Program-made: the position numbers and the translations under genes
Shown here: piece after piece, positions 26,101-35,089 of the stretch
Layout: each line of letters opens with the position of its first letter
Numbering within the stretch: position 1 is the first letter of the stretch
Assembly: GCF_018614195.1 (NCBI RefSeq)
Contig: NZ_JAGGOT010000008.1
Location: 118,762 to 182,761, forward strand
Direction of reading: 5' to 3'
DNA: 64,000 nucleotides
From: Streptomyces sp. ISL-43
Lineage (GTDB): Bacteria > Actinomycetota > Actinomycetes > Streptomycetales > Streptomycetaceae
Notes under the pieces: generated by a model
What the model saw: only the letters and a program-made list of their open reading frames with translations
Databases searched by the model: none
What the model was told of the DNA's origin: nothing

Positions 26101-26247
26101 CCGGCCCGGCCCTGCAGACATAGGGGAACAGTCACAGACAGACCAAGATCTGGATCGTTGGCGGCACCACAACGCCGGCGGTCCCATTGCCATGCCCAGT
26201 CGGCATCCACCACTCCAAGGCCGGCACCCGTCAGCCCAGGCAAAGCA

Positions 26248-26315
26248 AAACGGTCGTCATCGTGATCACGATGACGACCGTTTCGTCGTTGCAAAGAACA
26301 CCGTTTCGTCGGTGT
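26248..26315. repeat. Right boundary repeat of genomic island (putative attR) and tRNA terminator
   Basis: AAAACGGTCGTCATCG - TGATCA - CGATGACGACCGTTT is a near-perfect palindrome, followed by ACACCG-TTTCGT-CGGTGT (26298-26315). Both are downstream of the minus-strand tRNA-Leu and would terminate its transcript. Bases 26269-26287 are identical to 3901-3919. This supports integration into the tRNA terminator region rather than into the tRNA itself. Confidence 0.65.
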
Positions 26316-26322
26316 CCCCAAG

Positions 26323-26405
26323 TGGGCGAGGGGGGATTTGAACCCCCACGTCCCGAAGGACACTGGCACCTGAAGCCAGCGCGTCTGCCGTTCCGCCACT
26401 CGCCC
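26323..26405 (-). tRNA. tRNA-Leu (CAG)
   Basis: The minus strand starts GGGCGAG and ends CTCGCCC plus discriminator A, pairing as a 7-bp acceptor stem. The anticodon loop is CTTCAGG with anticodon CAG. A long variable arm (TGTCCTTCGGGACG) and the T-arm GGGGG-TTCAAAT-CCCCC identify a type II leucine tRNA. CCA is not encoded. Confidence 0.95.
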
Positions 26406-26697
26406 GAGTAGCTACCAGTGGTTCTTCCCTTGCGGGCCGTTCCCCTGGCGACATCGGAACATTAGCACGTAGGACGGGGGGGATTCACATCGCTTTCCGG
26501 GCCCCCGAGAGCCCGCCCGGGGGCGGCACCTCCCGCACTCGGCTCCGGGTGCGGGACACTGTCCCCGGGGCGCCCCTACGATCGCTTGTGAGGACCAACA
26601 CTCCTGCGCTCGTGACCGATGGGGAACCACCCGAATCCGCCATGCGTGGATACGATCAGTAAGCAGTACAGGGCGACAACGACGGAGGAGGTGCCCC

Positions 26698-27555
26698 ATG
26701 GGAGTCCTGAAGCGGTTCGAGCAGCGACTCGAAGGTCTGGTGAACGGCACCTTCGCCAAGGTGTTCAAGTCCGAGGTCCAGCCGGTGGAGATCGCCGGCG
26801 CCCTCCAGCGGGAGTGCGACAACAACGCCACCATCTGGAACCGGGAGCGGACGGTCGTCCCGAACGACTTCATCGTGGAGCTGAGCGCGGGCGACTTCGA
26901 TCGCCTGAGCCCCTACTCGGGCCAGCTCGGCGACGAGCTCGCGGGCCTCGTCCGCGACTACGCCAAGCAGCAGCGCTACAGCTTCATGGGCCCCATCAAG
27001 GTCCACCTGGAGAAGGCGGACGACCTGGACACCGGTCTCTACCGGGTCCGCAGCCGCACGCTCGCCTCCAGCACCTCCCAGGCCCCGGGCCAGCCGGCCC
27101 AGGGCCAGGGCCAGGGCCAGCCGGCCCCGCCGGCCCAGCCGGGCGGCTACGGCTACCCGCCGGTCGGCGCACCGCCGATGCCCCCGGGACCGCCCCCGGG
27201 CGGACCCGGCGGCGCGCGCAGGGCGGCTCCGGCCGGCCAGGCCCCCGCGGCTCCCGCGTCCCCCGGCGGCGGCGTCCGGCGCCACTGGATCGAGATCAAC
27301 GGCACCCGCCACCAGATCTCGCGCCCCACGCTCGTACTCGGCAGAAGCACCGAAGCCGATGTGCGGATCGACGACCCCGGCGTCTCGCGCCGGCACTGTG
27401 AGATCCGGACCGGAACGCCCTCGACGATCCAGGATCTCGGGTCCACCAACGGCATCGTGGTGGACGGGCAGCACACCACCCGCGCTACGCTCCGCGACGG
27501 TTCGCGGATCGTCGTGGGCAGTACCACCATCATTTATCGGCAAGCCGAAGGGTGA
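26698..27555 (+). CDS. fhaA: FhaA-type protein: DUF3662 and FHA domains
   Basis: A 285-aa cytoplasmic protein. The N-terminal DUF3662 domain (residues 1-115: 'LKRFEQRLEGLVNGTFAKVF') is followed by a Pro/Gly/Gln-rich linker and a C-terminal FHA domain with 'LVLGRSTEADVRIDDPGVSRRHCEI' and 'DLGSTNG', which binds phosphothreonine. In mycobacteria FhaA is a target of PknB and links to cell-wall synthesis. GAGGAGG precedes the ATG. It is the first gene of the serine/threonine-kinase operon that runs to pknB. Confidence 0.93.
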   Translation: MGVLKRFEQRLEGLVNGTFAKVFKSEVQPVEIAGALQRECDNNATIWNRERTVVPNDFIVELSAGDFDRLSPYSGQLGDELAGLVRDYAKQQRYSFMGPIKVHLEKADDLDTGLYRVRSRTLASSTSQAPGQPAQGQGQGQPAPPAQPGGYGYPPVGAPPMPPGPPPGGPGGARRAAPAGQAPAAPASPGGGVRRHWIEINGTRHQISRPTLVLGRSTEADVRIDDPGVSRRHCEIRTGTPSTIQDLGSTNGIVVDGQHTTRATLRDGSRIVVGSTTIIYRQAEG

Positions 27556-27565
27556 AGCGGGGGCA

Positions 27566-28072
27566 ATGTCAGAGCTGACCCTGACGGTCATGCGGTTGGG
27601 TTTCCTGGCCGTTCTGTGGCTGTTCGTCATCGTGGCCGTCCAGGTCATCCGCAGCGATCTCTTCGGTACGAGAGTCACGCAGCGCGGTTCCCGGCGCGGC
27701 GCAAGCACCGCCACCGGCGCCCCGCAGCAGCAGGGCCGCCAGGCCGCGGCTCCACCGCAGCAGCGCCAGCGCCGCGGTGCGCCCACCAAGCTCGTCGTCT
27801 CCGAGGGCACCCTCACGGGTACCACGGTGGCCCTCGCGGGTCAGACGATCACCTTGGGGCGCGCCCACGACTCCACGATCGTGCTGGACGACGACTACGC
27901 CTCCAGCAGGCATGCCAGGATCTACCCCGACCGTGACGGGCAGTGGATCGTCGAGGATCTCGGGTCCACCAACGGCACGTATCTCGACCGGACCCGGCTG
28001 ACCACCCCGACGCCCATTCCGCCGGGCGCCCCGATCCGCATCGGCAAGACCGTCATCGAGCTGCGGAAGTAG
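27566..28072 (+). CDS. fhaB: FhaB/FipA-type membrane-anchored FHA protein
   Basis: A 168-aa protein with one N-terminal membrane helix ('LGFLAVLWLFVIVAVQVI'), an Arg/Gln-rich linker and an FHA domain with 'ITLGRAHDSTIVLDDDYASSRHARI' and 'DLGSTNGTYL'. It lies 10 bp after fhaA. In mycobacteria the corresponding protein is phosphorylated by PknB-type kinases and takes part in septal cell-wall synthesis with FtsZ and CrgA. Confidence 0.92.
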   Translation: MSELTLTVMRLGFLAVLWLFVIVAVQVIRSDLFGTRVTQRGSRRGASTATGAPQQQGRQAAAPPQQRQRRGAPTKLVVSEGTLTGTTVALAGQTITLGRAHDSTIVLDDDYASSRHARIYPDRDGQWIVEDLGSTNGTYLDRTRLTTPTPIPPGAPIRIGKTVIELRK

Positions 28073-28165
28073 TACGAGAATGAGCGAGCGGAGCGAGCGA
28101 GCCGCAGTGGTCCGTCCCACCGGGGACACGGACCCGAGCGCGCTCCCGACCGGAGGGTGGGCAGT

Positions 28166-29695
28166 GTGGCTCGAGACCGGTTGTACCCGGAGGCAGCGTC
28201 GTCGACAGGGCAGGTGCGCATGAGTCTGTCCCTGCGGTTCGCCGCCGGATCGCACAAGGGCATGATCCGCGAGGGAAACGAGGACTCCGGCTACGCCGGA
28301 CCACGTCTCCTCGCGATCGCCGACGGCATGGGCGGCCAGGCCGCCGGTGAAGTCGCCAGCTCCGAGGTGATCTCCACGCTCGTGCAGCTCGACGACGACG
28401 TCCCGGGCTCCGACATCCTCACCGCGCTCAGCACCGCCGTGCAGCGCGCCAACGACCAGCTGCGCTCCATGGTCGAGGAGGACCCCCAGCTCGAGGGCAT
28501 GGGCACCACGCTCACCGCCCTGCTGTGGACCGGCCAGCGCCTCGGCCTCGTCCACGTCGGGGACTCCCGCGCCTACCTGCTCCGCGACGGCGTCCTCACG
28601 CAGATCACCCAGGACCACACCTGGGTGCAGCGCCTCGTCGACGAGGGCCGCATCACCGAGGAGGAAGCCACCACGCACCCGCAGCGCTCCCTCCTGATGA
28701 GAGCGCTCGGCAGCGGCGACATCGTCGAACCCGACCTCTCCATCCGCGAGGTCCGGGTCGGCGACCGCTACCTCATCTGCTCCGACGGGCTCTCCGGCGT
28801 GGTCTCCCACCAGACCCTGGAGGAGACCCTCGCCGACTACCACGGCCCCCACGAAACCGTGGCCTCGCTCATCCAGCTCGCGCTGCGCGGCGGCGGCCCC
28901 GACAACATCACCTGCATCGTGGCCGACGTCCTCGACACCGACAGCGGCGACACCCTGGCCGCGCAGGTCAACGACACCCCGGTCGTCGTCGGCGCGGTCG
29001 CCGAGAACCAGCACCACCAGCTCTTCGACGGCGGCAACGCCATGCAGACGCCCGCCGGCCGCGCCTCCGGGCTCGGCCGCCAGGCCCCCCCGCCCGCCGG
29101 CGCCTTCGGCCCCCCCGGCAGCGGAGAGGCCCCCGGCTACGGCGGCTACGGCGCCCAGGGACAGGGCGGCGGAGCCGGCGGGTACGGCGGCTTCGGCGAG
29201 CCCGACCCGTACGACGGCGACGCGGGGTACGAGGACACGTACGACCACCCCCGCAGGCGGCGCGGCAAGGGCCGCAAGTGGACCACGCGCACGCTGACCC
29301 TGCTCGTCGTCCTCGGCGTGCTCGGCGGCGGCCTGTACGCGGGCTACCGCTGGACGCAGACCCAGTTCTACGTCGGCGTCAAGGGCGAGCACGTCGCGCT
29401 CTTCCGCGGCATCAGCCAGAAGCTCGGGCCCCTGGAGCTCTCCAAGGTGGAGACCGACCGCCCCGACATCGAACTGAAGTACCTGCCGACCTTCAAGCGC
29501 AAGCAGGTCGAGGCCACCATCAGCGAGGACAGCCTCGACGGTGCCCGCGAGAAGATCGACCAGCTCGGCACCCAGGCATCCGCGTGCAAGAAGGACGAGG
29601 AGCGGCGCGCCGCCGAGGGGCAGAACAACCAAACACCCGGCCCCGTCCTGACTGCCGCCGAGCAGCAGGTCGTCGGCCTGTGCGAGAAGCAGTAG
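28166..29695 (+). CDS. PP2C-type Ser/Thr protein phosphatase (PstP-like)
   Basis: A 509-aa membrane phosphatase. The catalytic domain (about residues 25-255) holds the PP2C metal-site motifs 'GNEDSGYAG', 'AIADGMGGQAAGE', 'GDSRAYLLRDG', 'CSDGLSG' and 'GGGPDNITCIV'. A Gly/Tyr-rich linker leads to one membrane helix near residue 380 and an outside domain of about 110 residues. It removes phosphate from PknB and its substrates. GTG 28166 has GGAGGG eight bases upstream; ATG 28220 is a plausible alternative start. Confidence 0.92.
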   Translation: MARDRLYPEAASSTGQVRMSLSLRFAAGSHKGMIREGNEDSGYAGPRLLAIADGMGGQAAGEVASSEVISTLVQLDDDVPGSDILTALSTAVQRANDQLRSMVEEDPQLEGMGTTLTALLWTGQRLGLVHVGDSRAYLLRDGVLTQITQDHTWVQRLVDEGRITEEEATTHPQRSLLMRALGSGDIVEPDLSIREVRVGDRYLICSDGLSGVVSHQTLEETLADYHGPHETVASLIQLALRGGGPDNITCIVADVLDTDSGDTLAAQVNDTPVVVGAVAENQHHQLFDGGNAMQTPAGRASGLGRQAPPPAGAFGPPGSGEAPGYGGYGAQGQGGGAGGYGGFGEPDPYDGDAGYEDTYDHPRRRRGKGRKWTTRTLTLLVVLGVLGGGLYAGYRWTQTQFYVGVKGEHVALFRGISQKLGPLELSKVETDRPDIELKYLPTFKRKQVEATISEDSLDGAREKIDQLGTQASACKKDEERRAAEGQNNQTPGPVLTAAEQQVVGLCEKQ

Positions 29696-29726
29696 ACAGA
29701 CGCGGGCACAGGGGGCCTGCCACACC

Positions 29727-31151
29727 ATGAGCGTTGTCACCAACACGACCACCATCGGCGCCATCGAGCTGCCGAGCCGGCGGAACACCGAGCTCCTGCT
29801 GCTCGCCTTCGCCGTGGTCATCCCGATCTTCGCCTACGCCAACGCGGGGCTGTCGATCCACGGGAAGCTGCCCCCGGGCATGCTCACCTACGGGCTCGGC
29901 CTCGGCGTGCTCGCCGGCATCGCGCACCTCGTCGTACGCCGCTACGCGAAGTACGCCGACCCGCTGCTGCTGCCGATCGCCACGCTCCTCAACGGGCTCG
30001 GCCTGGTGCTGATCTGGCGTCTCGACCAGTCCTCGCGCCTGCAGAACACGGCCAAGCGGATCTACGGGGCGTTCTCCGAGTCCGCGCCCCGGCAGATGAT
30101 GTACACGGCTCTCGCCATCGCCCTGTTCGCGGGCGTGCTGATGGTCCTCAAGGACCACCGCGTGCTCCAGCGGTTCACCTACATCTCGATGGCCGCCTCG
30201 CTCGTCCTGCTGATCCTGCCGGTCATCCCGGGCCTGGGCGCGGACGTCTTCGGCGCCAAGATCTGGATCAGCGTCGGCGGATTCTCCATCCAGCCCGGTG
30301 AGTTCGCGAAGATCGTCATCGCCGTCTTCTTCGCCGGCTACCTCATGGTCAAGCGCGACGCCCTGGCACTGGCCAGCCGCCGCTTCATGGGCCTCTACCT
30401 GCCGCGCGGCCGCGACCTCGGCCCGATCCTGATGATCTGGGCCATGAGCCTGCTCGTCCTCGTCTTCGAGAACGACCTCGGCACCTCGCTGCTCTTCTTC
30501 GGCATGTTCGTGATCATGCTGTACGTCGCCACCGAGCGCACCAGCTGGATCGTGATCGGCCTGCTCATGAGCGTGGGCGGTGCGGCCGTGGTCGGCGCGA
30601 CCGCGAGCCACGTCAAGGCCCGCGTCACCGCCTGGCTCGACCCCTTCGCCTGCTACCAGAAGTCCGGTGCCTGCGAGCAGGTCGGCCAGTCGATCATGAG
30701 CTTCGGCTCCGGCGGGGTCCTCGGCACCGGCTGGGGGCAGGGCAACTCCGACCTCATCGGATTCGCCGCCAACTCCGACTTCATCTTCTCCACCGTCGGC
30801 GAAGAGCTCGGGCTCGCCGGGGTCATGGCCTTCCTCCTGCTCTACGGCCTGATCATCGAGCGGGGCGTGCGCACCGCCCTCGCCGCCCGCGACCCCTTCG
30901 GCAAGCTCTTCGCCATCGGCCTCTCCGGCGCCTTCGCCCTGCAGGTCTTCGTCGTCGCCGGCGGAGTCATGGGGCTCATCCCCCTCACCGGCATGACGAT
31001 GCCCTTCCTCGCCTCCGGCGGCTCGTCCGTCCTCGCGAACTGGATCCTCATCGCCGTGCTCATCCGGATCAGCGACACCGCACGCCGCCCCGCCCCGGCC
31101 CCGGCACCGTCCCCCGACTCCGAGATGACCCAGGTGGTCCGCCCGTCATGA
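29727..31151 (+). CDS. rodA: FtsW/RodA/SpoVE-family peptidoglycan glycosyltransferase
   Basis: A 474-aa protein with about ten to twelve membrane segments. SEDS-family signatures are visible: 'PGEFAKIVIAVFFAGYL', 'FENDLGTSLLFFGMF' and 'IPLTGMTMPFLASGGSS'. It polymerises lipid II glycan chains together with the class B PBP encoded next. It overlaps pbpA by 4 bases. Streptomyces has several SEDS proteins; whether this one serves division, growth or sporulation cannot be told here. Confidence 0.93.
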   Translation: MSVVTNTTTIGAIELPSRRNTELLLLAFAVVIPIFAYANAGLSIHGKLPPGMLTYGLGLGVLAGIAHLVVRRYAKYADPLLLPIATLLNGLGLVLIWRLDQSSRLQNTAKRIYGAFSESAPRQMMYTALAIALFAGVLMVLKDHRVLQRFTYISMAASLVLLILPVIPGLGADVFGAKIWISVGGFSIQPGEFAKIVIAVFFAGYLMVKRDALALASRRFMGLYLPRGRDLGPILMIWAMSLLVLVFENDLGTSLLFFGMFVIMLYVATERTSWIVIGLLMSVGGAAVVGATASHVKARVTAWLDPFACYQKSGACEQVGQSIMSFGSGGVLGTGWGQGNSDLIGFAANSDFIFSTVGEELGLAGVMAFLLLYGLIIERGVRTALAARDPFGKLFAIGLSGAFALQVFVVAGGVMGLIPLTGMTMPFLASGGSSVLANWILIAVLIRISDTARRPAPAPAPSPDSEMTQVVRPS

Positions 31152-32614
31152 ACAAGCCCCTGCGCCGCATCTCGATCTTCTGCGGGCTGCTCGTCCTGGC
31201 ACTGCTCGTGCGGACCAACTGGCTCCAGTACGTCAAGGCCGAGGAACTGAGCACCCGCAAGGAGAACCGCCGGGTCCAGATCGCCCAGTACGCCACCGAG
31301 CGCGGCAACATCATCGTCGAGGGCAACCCGATCACCGGCTCCGCCGTCACCGACGGCAGCGACTACAAGTACAAGCGCACCTACACCGAAGGCGCGCTGT
31401 GGTCCCCGGTGACCGGCTACGCCTCGCAGGCCTTCGGCTCCACGCAGCTGGAGTCCCTCGAGGACCAGATCCTGACCGGCAACGACGACCGGCTGTTCTT
31501 CGACCGCACCGTCGGCATGTTCACCGGCGAGAAGAAGCAGGGCGGCAACGTCGTCACGACGCTCAACGCCGCCGCGCAGAAGGCCGCGTTCGAGAAGCTC
31601 GGCGACAAGAAGGGCGCCGTCGCGGCGATCGACCCGCGCACCGGCGCGATCCTCGCCCTCGTCAGCACCCCCTCGTACGACCCCTCCGTCTTCGCCGGCA
31701 ACTCCAAGACCGACGAGAAGAACTGGGTCGAGCTCAAGGACAGCGAGGACAAGAAGCTGGTCAACCGCGCCCTGCGCGAGACCTACCCGCCCGGGTCCAC
31801 CTTCAAGGTGGTCACCGCCGCCGCGGCCCTGGAGCACGGCGTGGTCCAGGACATCAACGCGGCGACCGACACCCCCGAGCCGTACATCCTGCCGGGCACC
31901 AAGACCCCGATGGTCAACCACGCCAGCGGGTGCGAGAAGGCCAGCCTCATCGAGGCCCTGCGCGTCTCCTGCAACTCCGTCTTCGCCAACATGGGCGACA
32001 AGGTGGGGCGGGACAACATGGTGAAGACCGCCGAGAAGTTCGGCTTCAACAACGACAAGATCGACATTCCGGTCCGCGCCTTCGCCAGCGTCTACGACAA
32101 GACCATGGGCAAGGACGGCAACGCCCAGAGCGCCATCGGCCAGTTCAACACCGCGGCCACCCCGCTGCAGATGGCCATGGTCACCGCCGCGATCGCCAAC
32201 GACGGCAAGCTGATGAAGCCGTACATGGTCGACCAGCTGACCGCGCCCAACCTCGACGTCATCGAGAAGCACGACCCGCAGGAAATGGGCCGGCCGGTCT
32301 CCGGGGAGAACGCGAAGAAGCTCCAGGAGATGATGGTCAACGTCGTCGAGAAGGGCACCGGCGGCAACGCCAAGATCAAGGACACCGTCGTCGGCGGCAA
32401 GACCGGCACCGCCCAGCACGGCGAGGGAAACAAGAAGCGCCCGTACGCCTGGTTCATCTCCTACGCCGAGAACCCCGACGGCAGCTCGCCCGTCGCCGTC
32501 GCCGTCGTCATCGAGGACAGCGACGCGAGCCGCGATGACATCTCCGGCGGCGGTCTCGCCGCACCGGTTGCCAAGGCCGTCATGCAGGCCGTATTGAAGA
32601 GCAACAAGGTGTGA
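31148..32614 (+). CDS. pbpA: Class B penicillin-binding protein
   Basis: A 488-aa transpeptidase with an N-terminal signal-anchor ('ISIFCGLLVLALLVRTNWLQ'), a dimerisation domain and a penicillin-binding domain. Catalytic S217 in 'PPGSTFK', the second motif S-x-N in 'SCNSVFA', and K418-T-G in 'GGKTGTAQH' are all present. It cross-links the glycan made by the coupled SEDS protein. The gene follows rodA with a 4-base overlap. Confidence 0.94.
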   Translation: MNKPLRRISIFCGLLVLALLVRTNWLQYVKAEELSTRKENRRVQIAQYATERGNIIVEGNPITGSAVTDGSDYKYKRTYTEGALWSPVTGYASQAFGSTQLESLEDQILTGNDDRLFFDRTVGMFTGEKKQGGNVVTTLNAAAQKAAFEKLGDKKGAVAAIDPRTGAILALVSTPSYDPSVFAGNSKTDEKNWVELKDSEDKKLVNRALRETYPPGSTFKVVTAAAALEHGVVQDINAATDTPEPYILPGTKTPMVNHASGCEKASLIEALRVSCNSVFANMGDKVGRDNMVKTAEKFGFNNDKIDIPVRAFASVYDKTMGKDGNAQSAIGQFNTAATPLQMAMVTAAIANDGKLMKPYMVDQLTAPNLDVIEKHDPQEMGRPVSGENAKKLQEMMVNVVEKGTGGNAKIKDTVVGGKTGTAQHGEGNKKRPYAWFISYAENPDGSSPVAVAVVIEDSDASRDDISGGGLAAPVAKAVMQAVLKSNKV

Positions 32615-32829
32615 CGGAAGAGGCCGGGCACCAAAAGAGAGCCGCAAGGGGCACACAGGCGTGATCCGGGTCACCATTCCCGTCCGGATCCGTGCGTACG
32701 GTACCGGTCCGGTATCAGCCTGTGGTCACGAACCGATCACCGACGATCGGCCGGTAGCCTTTGCGCGAACAGCACACCGCCGGACCACACACGGGTGCGG
32801 TCGGGACTGACGGAGAGGGCTGCAACGTT

Positions 32830-34854
32830 ATGGAAGAGCCGCGTCGCCTCGGCGGCCGGTACGAGCTGAGCCACGTGCTCGGCCGCGGTGGCATGGCCGA
32901 GGTCTACCTCGCCCACGACACCCGGCTCGGCCGTACCGTCGCCGTCAAGACCCTGCGCGCCGACCTCGCCCGCGACCCGTCCTTCCAGGCCCGGTTCCGG
33001 CGCGAGGCCCAGTCGGCCGCATCGCTCAACCACCCGGCGATCGTCGCCGTGTACGACACCGGCGAGGACTACGTCGACAACATCTCCATCCCGTACATCG
33101 TGATGGAGTACGTCGACGGCTCGACCCTGCGCGAGCTCCTGCACTCCGGGCGCAAGCTGCTGCCCGAGCGCACCCTGGAGATGTGCATCGGCATCCTCCA
33201 GGCGCTGGAGTACTCGCACCGCGCCGGCATCGTGCACCGCGACATCAAGCCCGCGAACGTCATGCTGACCCGCTCCGGCCAGGTCAAGGTCATGGACTTC
33301 GGCATCGCCCGCGCCATGGGCGACTCCGGCATGACCATGACGCAGACCGCCGCCGTCATCGGCACCGCCCAGTACCTCTCCCCGGAGCAGGCCAAGGGCG
33401 AGCAGGTCGACGCGCGCTCCGACCTCTACTCGGCCGGCTGCCTGCTGTACGAGCTCCTCAGCGTCCGGCCGCCCTTCATCGGCGACTCGCCGGTCGCCGT
33501 CGCCTACCAGCACGTACGGGAAGAGCCCCAGCCCCCGTCGAACTTCGACCCCGAGATCACGCCCGAGATGGACGCGATCGTGTTGAAGGCGCTGGTCAAG
33601 GACCCCGACTACCGCTACCAGTCGGCCGACGAGATGCGCGCCGACATCGAGGCCTGCCTCGACGGGCAGCCCGTCGCCGCCACCGCCGCCATGGGCGTGG
33701 CCGGCTACGGCTACCCCGACCAGAACCACGGCTACGGGCACCAGGGCTACGACCAGCCCACCACCGCCCTGCGCACCGCCGACCCGGGCCAGACCTCCAT
33801 GCTCCCGCCGATGCCCCCGGGTGACGGCGGCTACGGGTACGGGGACCAGGGCGGCTACGACCAGGGCGGCCACGGCCGCCGTCCGCAGAAGAAGAGCAAG
33901 GCCTCGACGATCCTGCTGGTGACCGCCGGCATCCTCGTCCTGGTCGGCGCGATCCTCATCGGACGCTCCCTCTTCAGCGGCGGCGCCGACAACCGGCCCG
34001 TGGTGCCCAAGCTCATCGGCGAAACCTTCGAGCAGGCGCAGAAGAGCGGCGACAACCTCGGCCTCACCGTCCAGAAGGACGGCGAGATGCCCTGCGACGC
34101 CGCGCCCAAGGGCAGCGTCTGCGAGCAGAACCCGGTCGAGGGCACCAAGGTCGACAAGAAGTCCGTCATCAAGGTGAAGGTCTCCACCGGCGCGCCCAAG
34201 GTCGCCGTTCCGGACGTCATCAACATGCCGGTCGCCGACGCCGAGAAGGCGCTCACGGCCAAGGGCTTCCAGGTCGACAAGAAGATGGTCGAGTCCCCGC
34301 GGTCCCCCGGCACCGTCCTCGACCAGAACCCGAAGAGCGGCGGCGAGGCCGAGAAGGGCTCGTCCGTCACCCTCGACGTGGCCAAGGAGCAGTCCAAGGC
34401 GATCGTCCCGGACCTGCTGGGCAAGAACAAGGATCAGGCCTCCAAGGCCCTCACGGACGCCAAGCTGAAGCTCGGCAGCGTCACGGAGGTGGACTCCCCC
34501 GGGGCCCCGCCGAAGTCGGTGGTCCAGCAGGACCGCCCGGCCGGCGACTCGGTCGACGTCGGCTCGGCGGTCAACATCTCCATCGCCAAGGCCGTCCAGC
34601 AGGTCCCGGTCCCGAACCTGGCCGGCAAGACGGTCAACCAGGCCAAGGCCGAGCTCGCCTCCAAGGGTCTGGTCTTCGGCAACGTGCTGTCGGGTCCGAA
34701 CGAGGGGAAGGCGATCGTCCTGACCTCGGACCCCGGCCTCGGCCAGATGGTCGCCCCCGGCACGGTGATCAACGTCAACACCCTCGCCGGCGGCCAGCAG
34801 AACGGCGGCAACAACAACGGCGGCGGCGGCTTCTTCGGAGGCCTGGGCGGCTAG
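32830..34854 (+). CDS. pknB: PASTA-domain Ser/Thr protein kinase
   Basis: A 674-aa membrane kinase. The kinase domain (residues 12-270) has 'LGRGGMAEVYLAHD', catalytic-loop 'HRDIKPANV', 'DFGIARAMG' and an activation loop with several Thr. A membrane helix lies near residues 357-380, followed by four PASTA repeats (from about residue 390) that bind muropeptide or lipid II, and a Gly/Asn-rich tail. It regulates cell-wall synthesis. It is separated from pbpA by 215 bp and followed by a strong terminator. Confidence 0.95.
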   Translation: MEEPRRLGGRYELSHVLGRGGMAEVYLAHDTRLGRTVAVKTLRADLARDPSFQARFRREAQSAASLNHPAIVAVYDTGEDYVDNISIPYIVMEYVDGSTLRELLHSGRKLLPERTLEMCIGILQALEYSHRAGIVHRDIKPANVMLTRSGQVKVMDFGIARAMGDSGMTMTQTAAVIGTAQYLSPEQAKGEQVDARSDLYSAGCLLYELLSVRPPFIGDSPVAVAYQHVREEPQPPSNFDPEITPEMDAIVLKALVKDPDYRYQSADEMRADIEACLDGQPVAATAAMGVAGYGYPDQNHGYGHQGYDQPTTALRTADPGQTSMLPPMPPGDGGYGYGDQGGYDQGGHGRRPQKKSKASTILLVTAGILVLVGAILIGRSLFSGGADNRPVVPKLIGETFEQAQKSGDNLGLTVQKDGEMPCDAAPKGSVCEQNPVEGTKVDKKSVIKVKVSTGAPKVAVPDVINMPVADAEKALTAKGFQVDKKMVESPRSPGTVLDQNPKSGGEAEKGSSVTLDVAKEQSKAIVPDLLGKNKDQASKALTDAKLKLGSVTEVDSPGAPPKSVVQQDRPAGDSVDVGSAVNISIAKAVQQVPVPNLAGKTVNQAKAELASKGLVFGNVLSGPNEGKAIVLTSDPGLGQMVAPGTVINVNTLAGGQQNGGNNNGGGGFFGGLGG

Positions 34855-34876
34855 CCTCCGGCGGAAGCAGCGCGAA

Positions 34877-34911
34877 AGGTCCGGCCCCTCTCGACGAGAG
34901 GGGCCGGACCT
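34877..34911 (+). terminator. Rho-independent-like terminator after pknB
   Basis: AGGTCCGGCCCCTCT - CGACG - AGAGGGGCCGGACCT, a 15-bp perfect stem followed by CTTTCC, 22 bases after the pknB stop. It ends the fhaA-pknB transcription unit. The remaining 180 bases before the sortase stop show nothing else. Confidence 0.88.
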
Positions 34912-35089
34912 CTTTCCGAGCATCCTCGGCCAAGGTCCCGCGCCGAGCCGACGCGGCCCTCTACGCGGCCGCCTGCGCCTTTACCCGCGATCCCTGGCCA
35001 TCGGGGACCCCGGGAGGCGTCACGGTCGTCCACAGGGGCCTCTTGGAGGCCTGGAGCGCCGGAGTCCGGCTCCAGGTGCTCCGGTCCTC

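Noticed and set aside
24376..26193. 605-codon minus-strand open frame opposite the tRNA-adjacent transposase
   Set aside because: No ribosome site or domain; the plus strand has a DDE triad at sensible spacing.
26323..26405. Integration within the tRNA-Leu 3' end itself
   Set aside because: No partial tRNA copy is found at the left junction; the shared sequence lies downstream in the terminator hairpin.
27569..29821. 750-codon minus-strand open frame across fhaB and the phosphatase gene
   Set aside because: Same reason: third-position GC bias keeps the antisense frame open; the plus strand carries clear FHA and PP2C domains.
32737..34923. Long minus-strand open frame of 728 codons opposite pknB
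   Set aside because: It is the antisense shadow of a GC-rich gene; its translation is Ala/Gly/Arg/Val-rich with no recognisable domain, while the plus strand gives a complete PASTA kinase.
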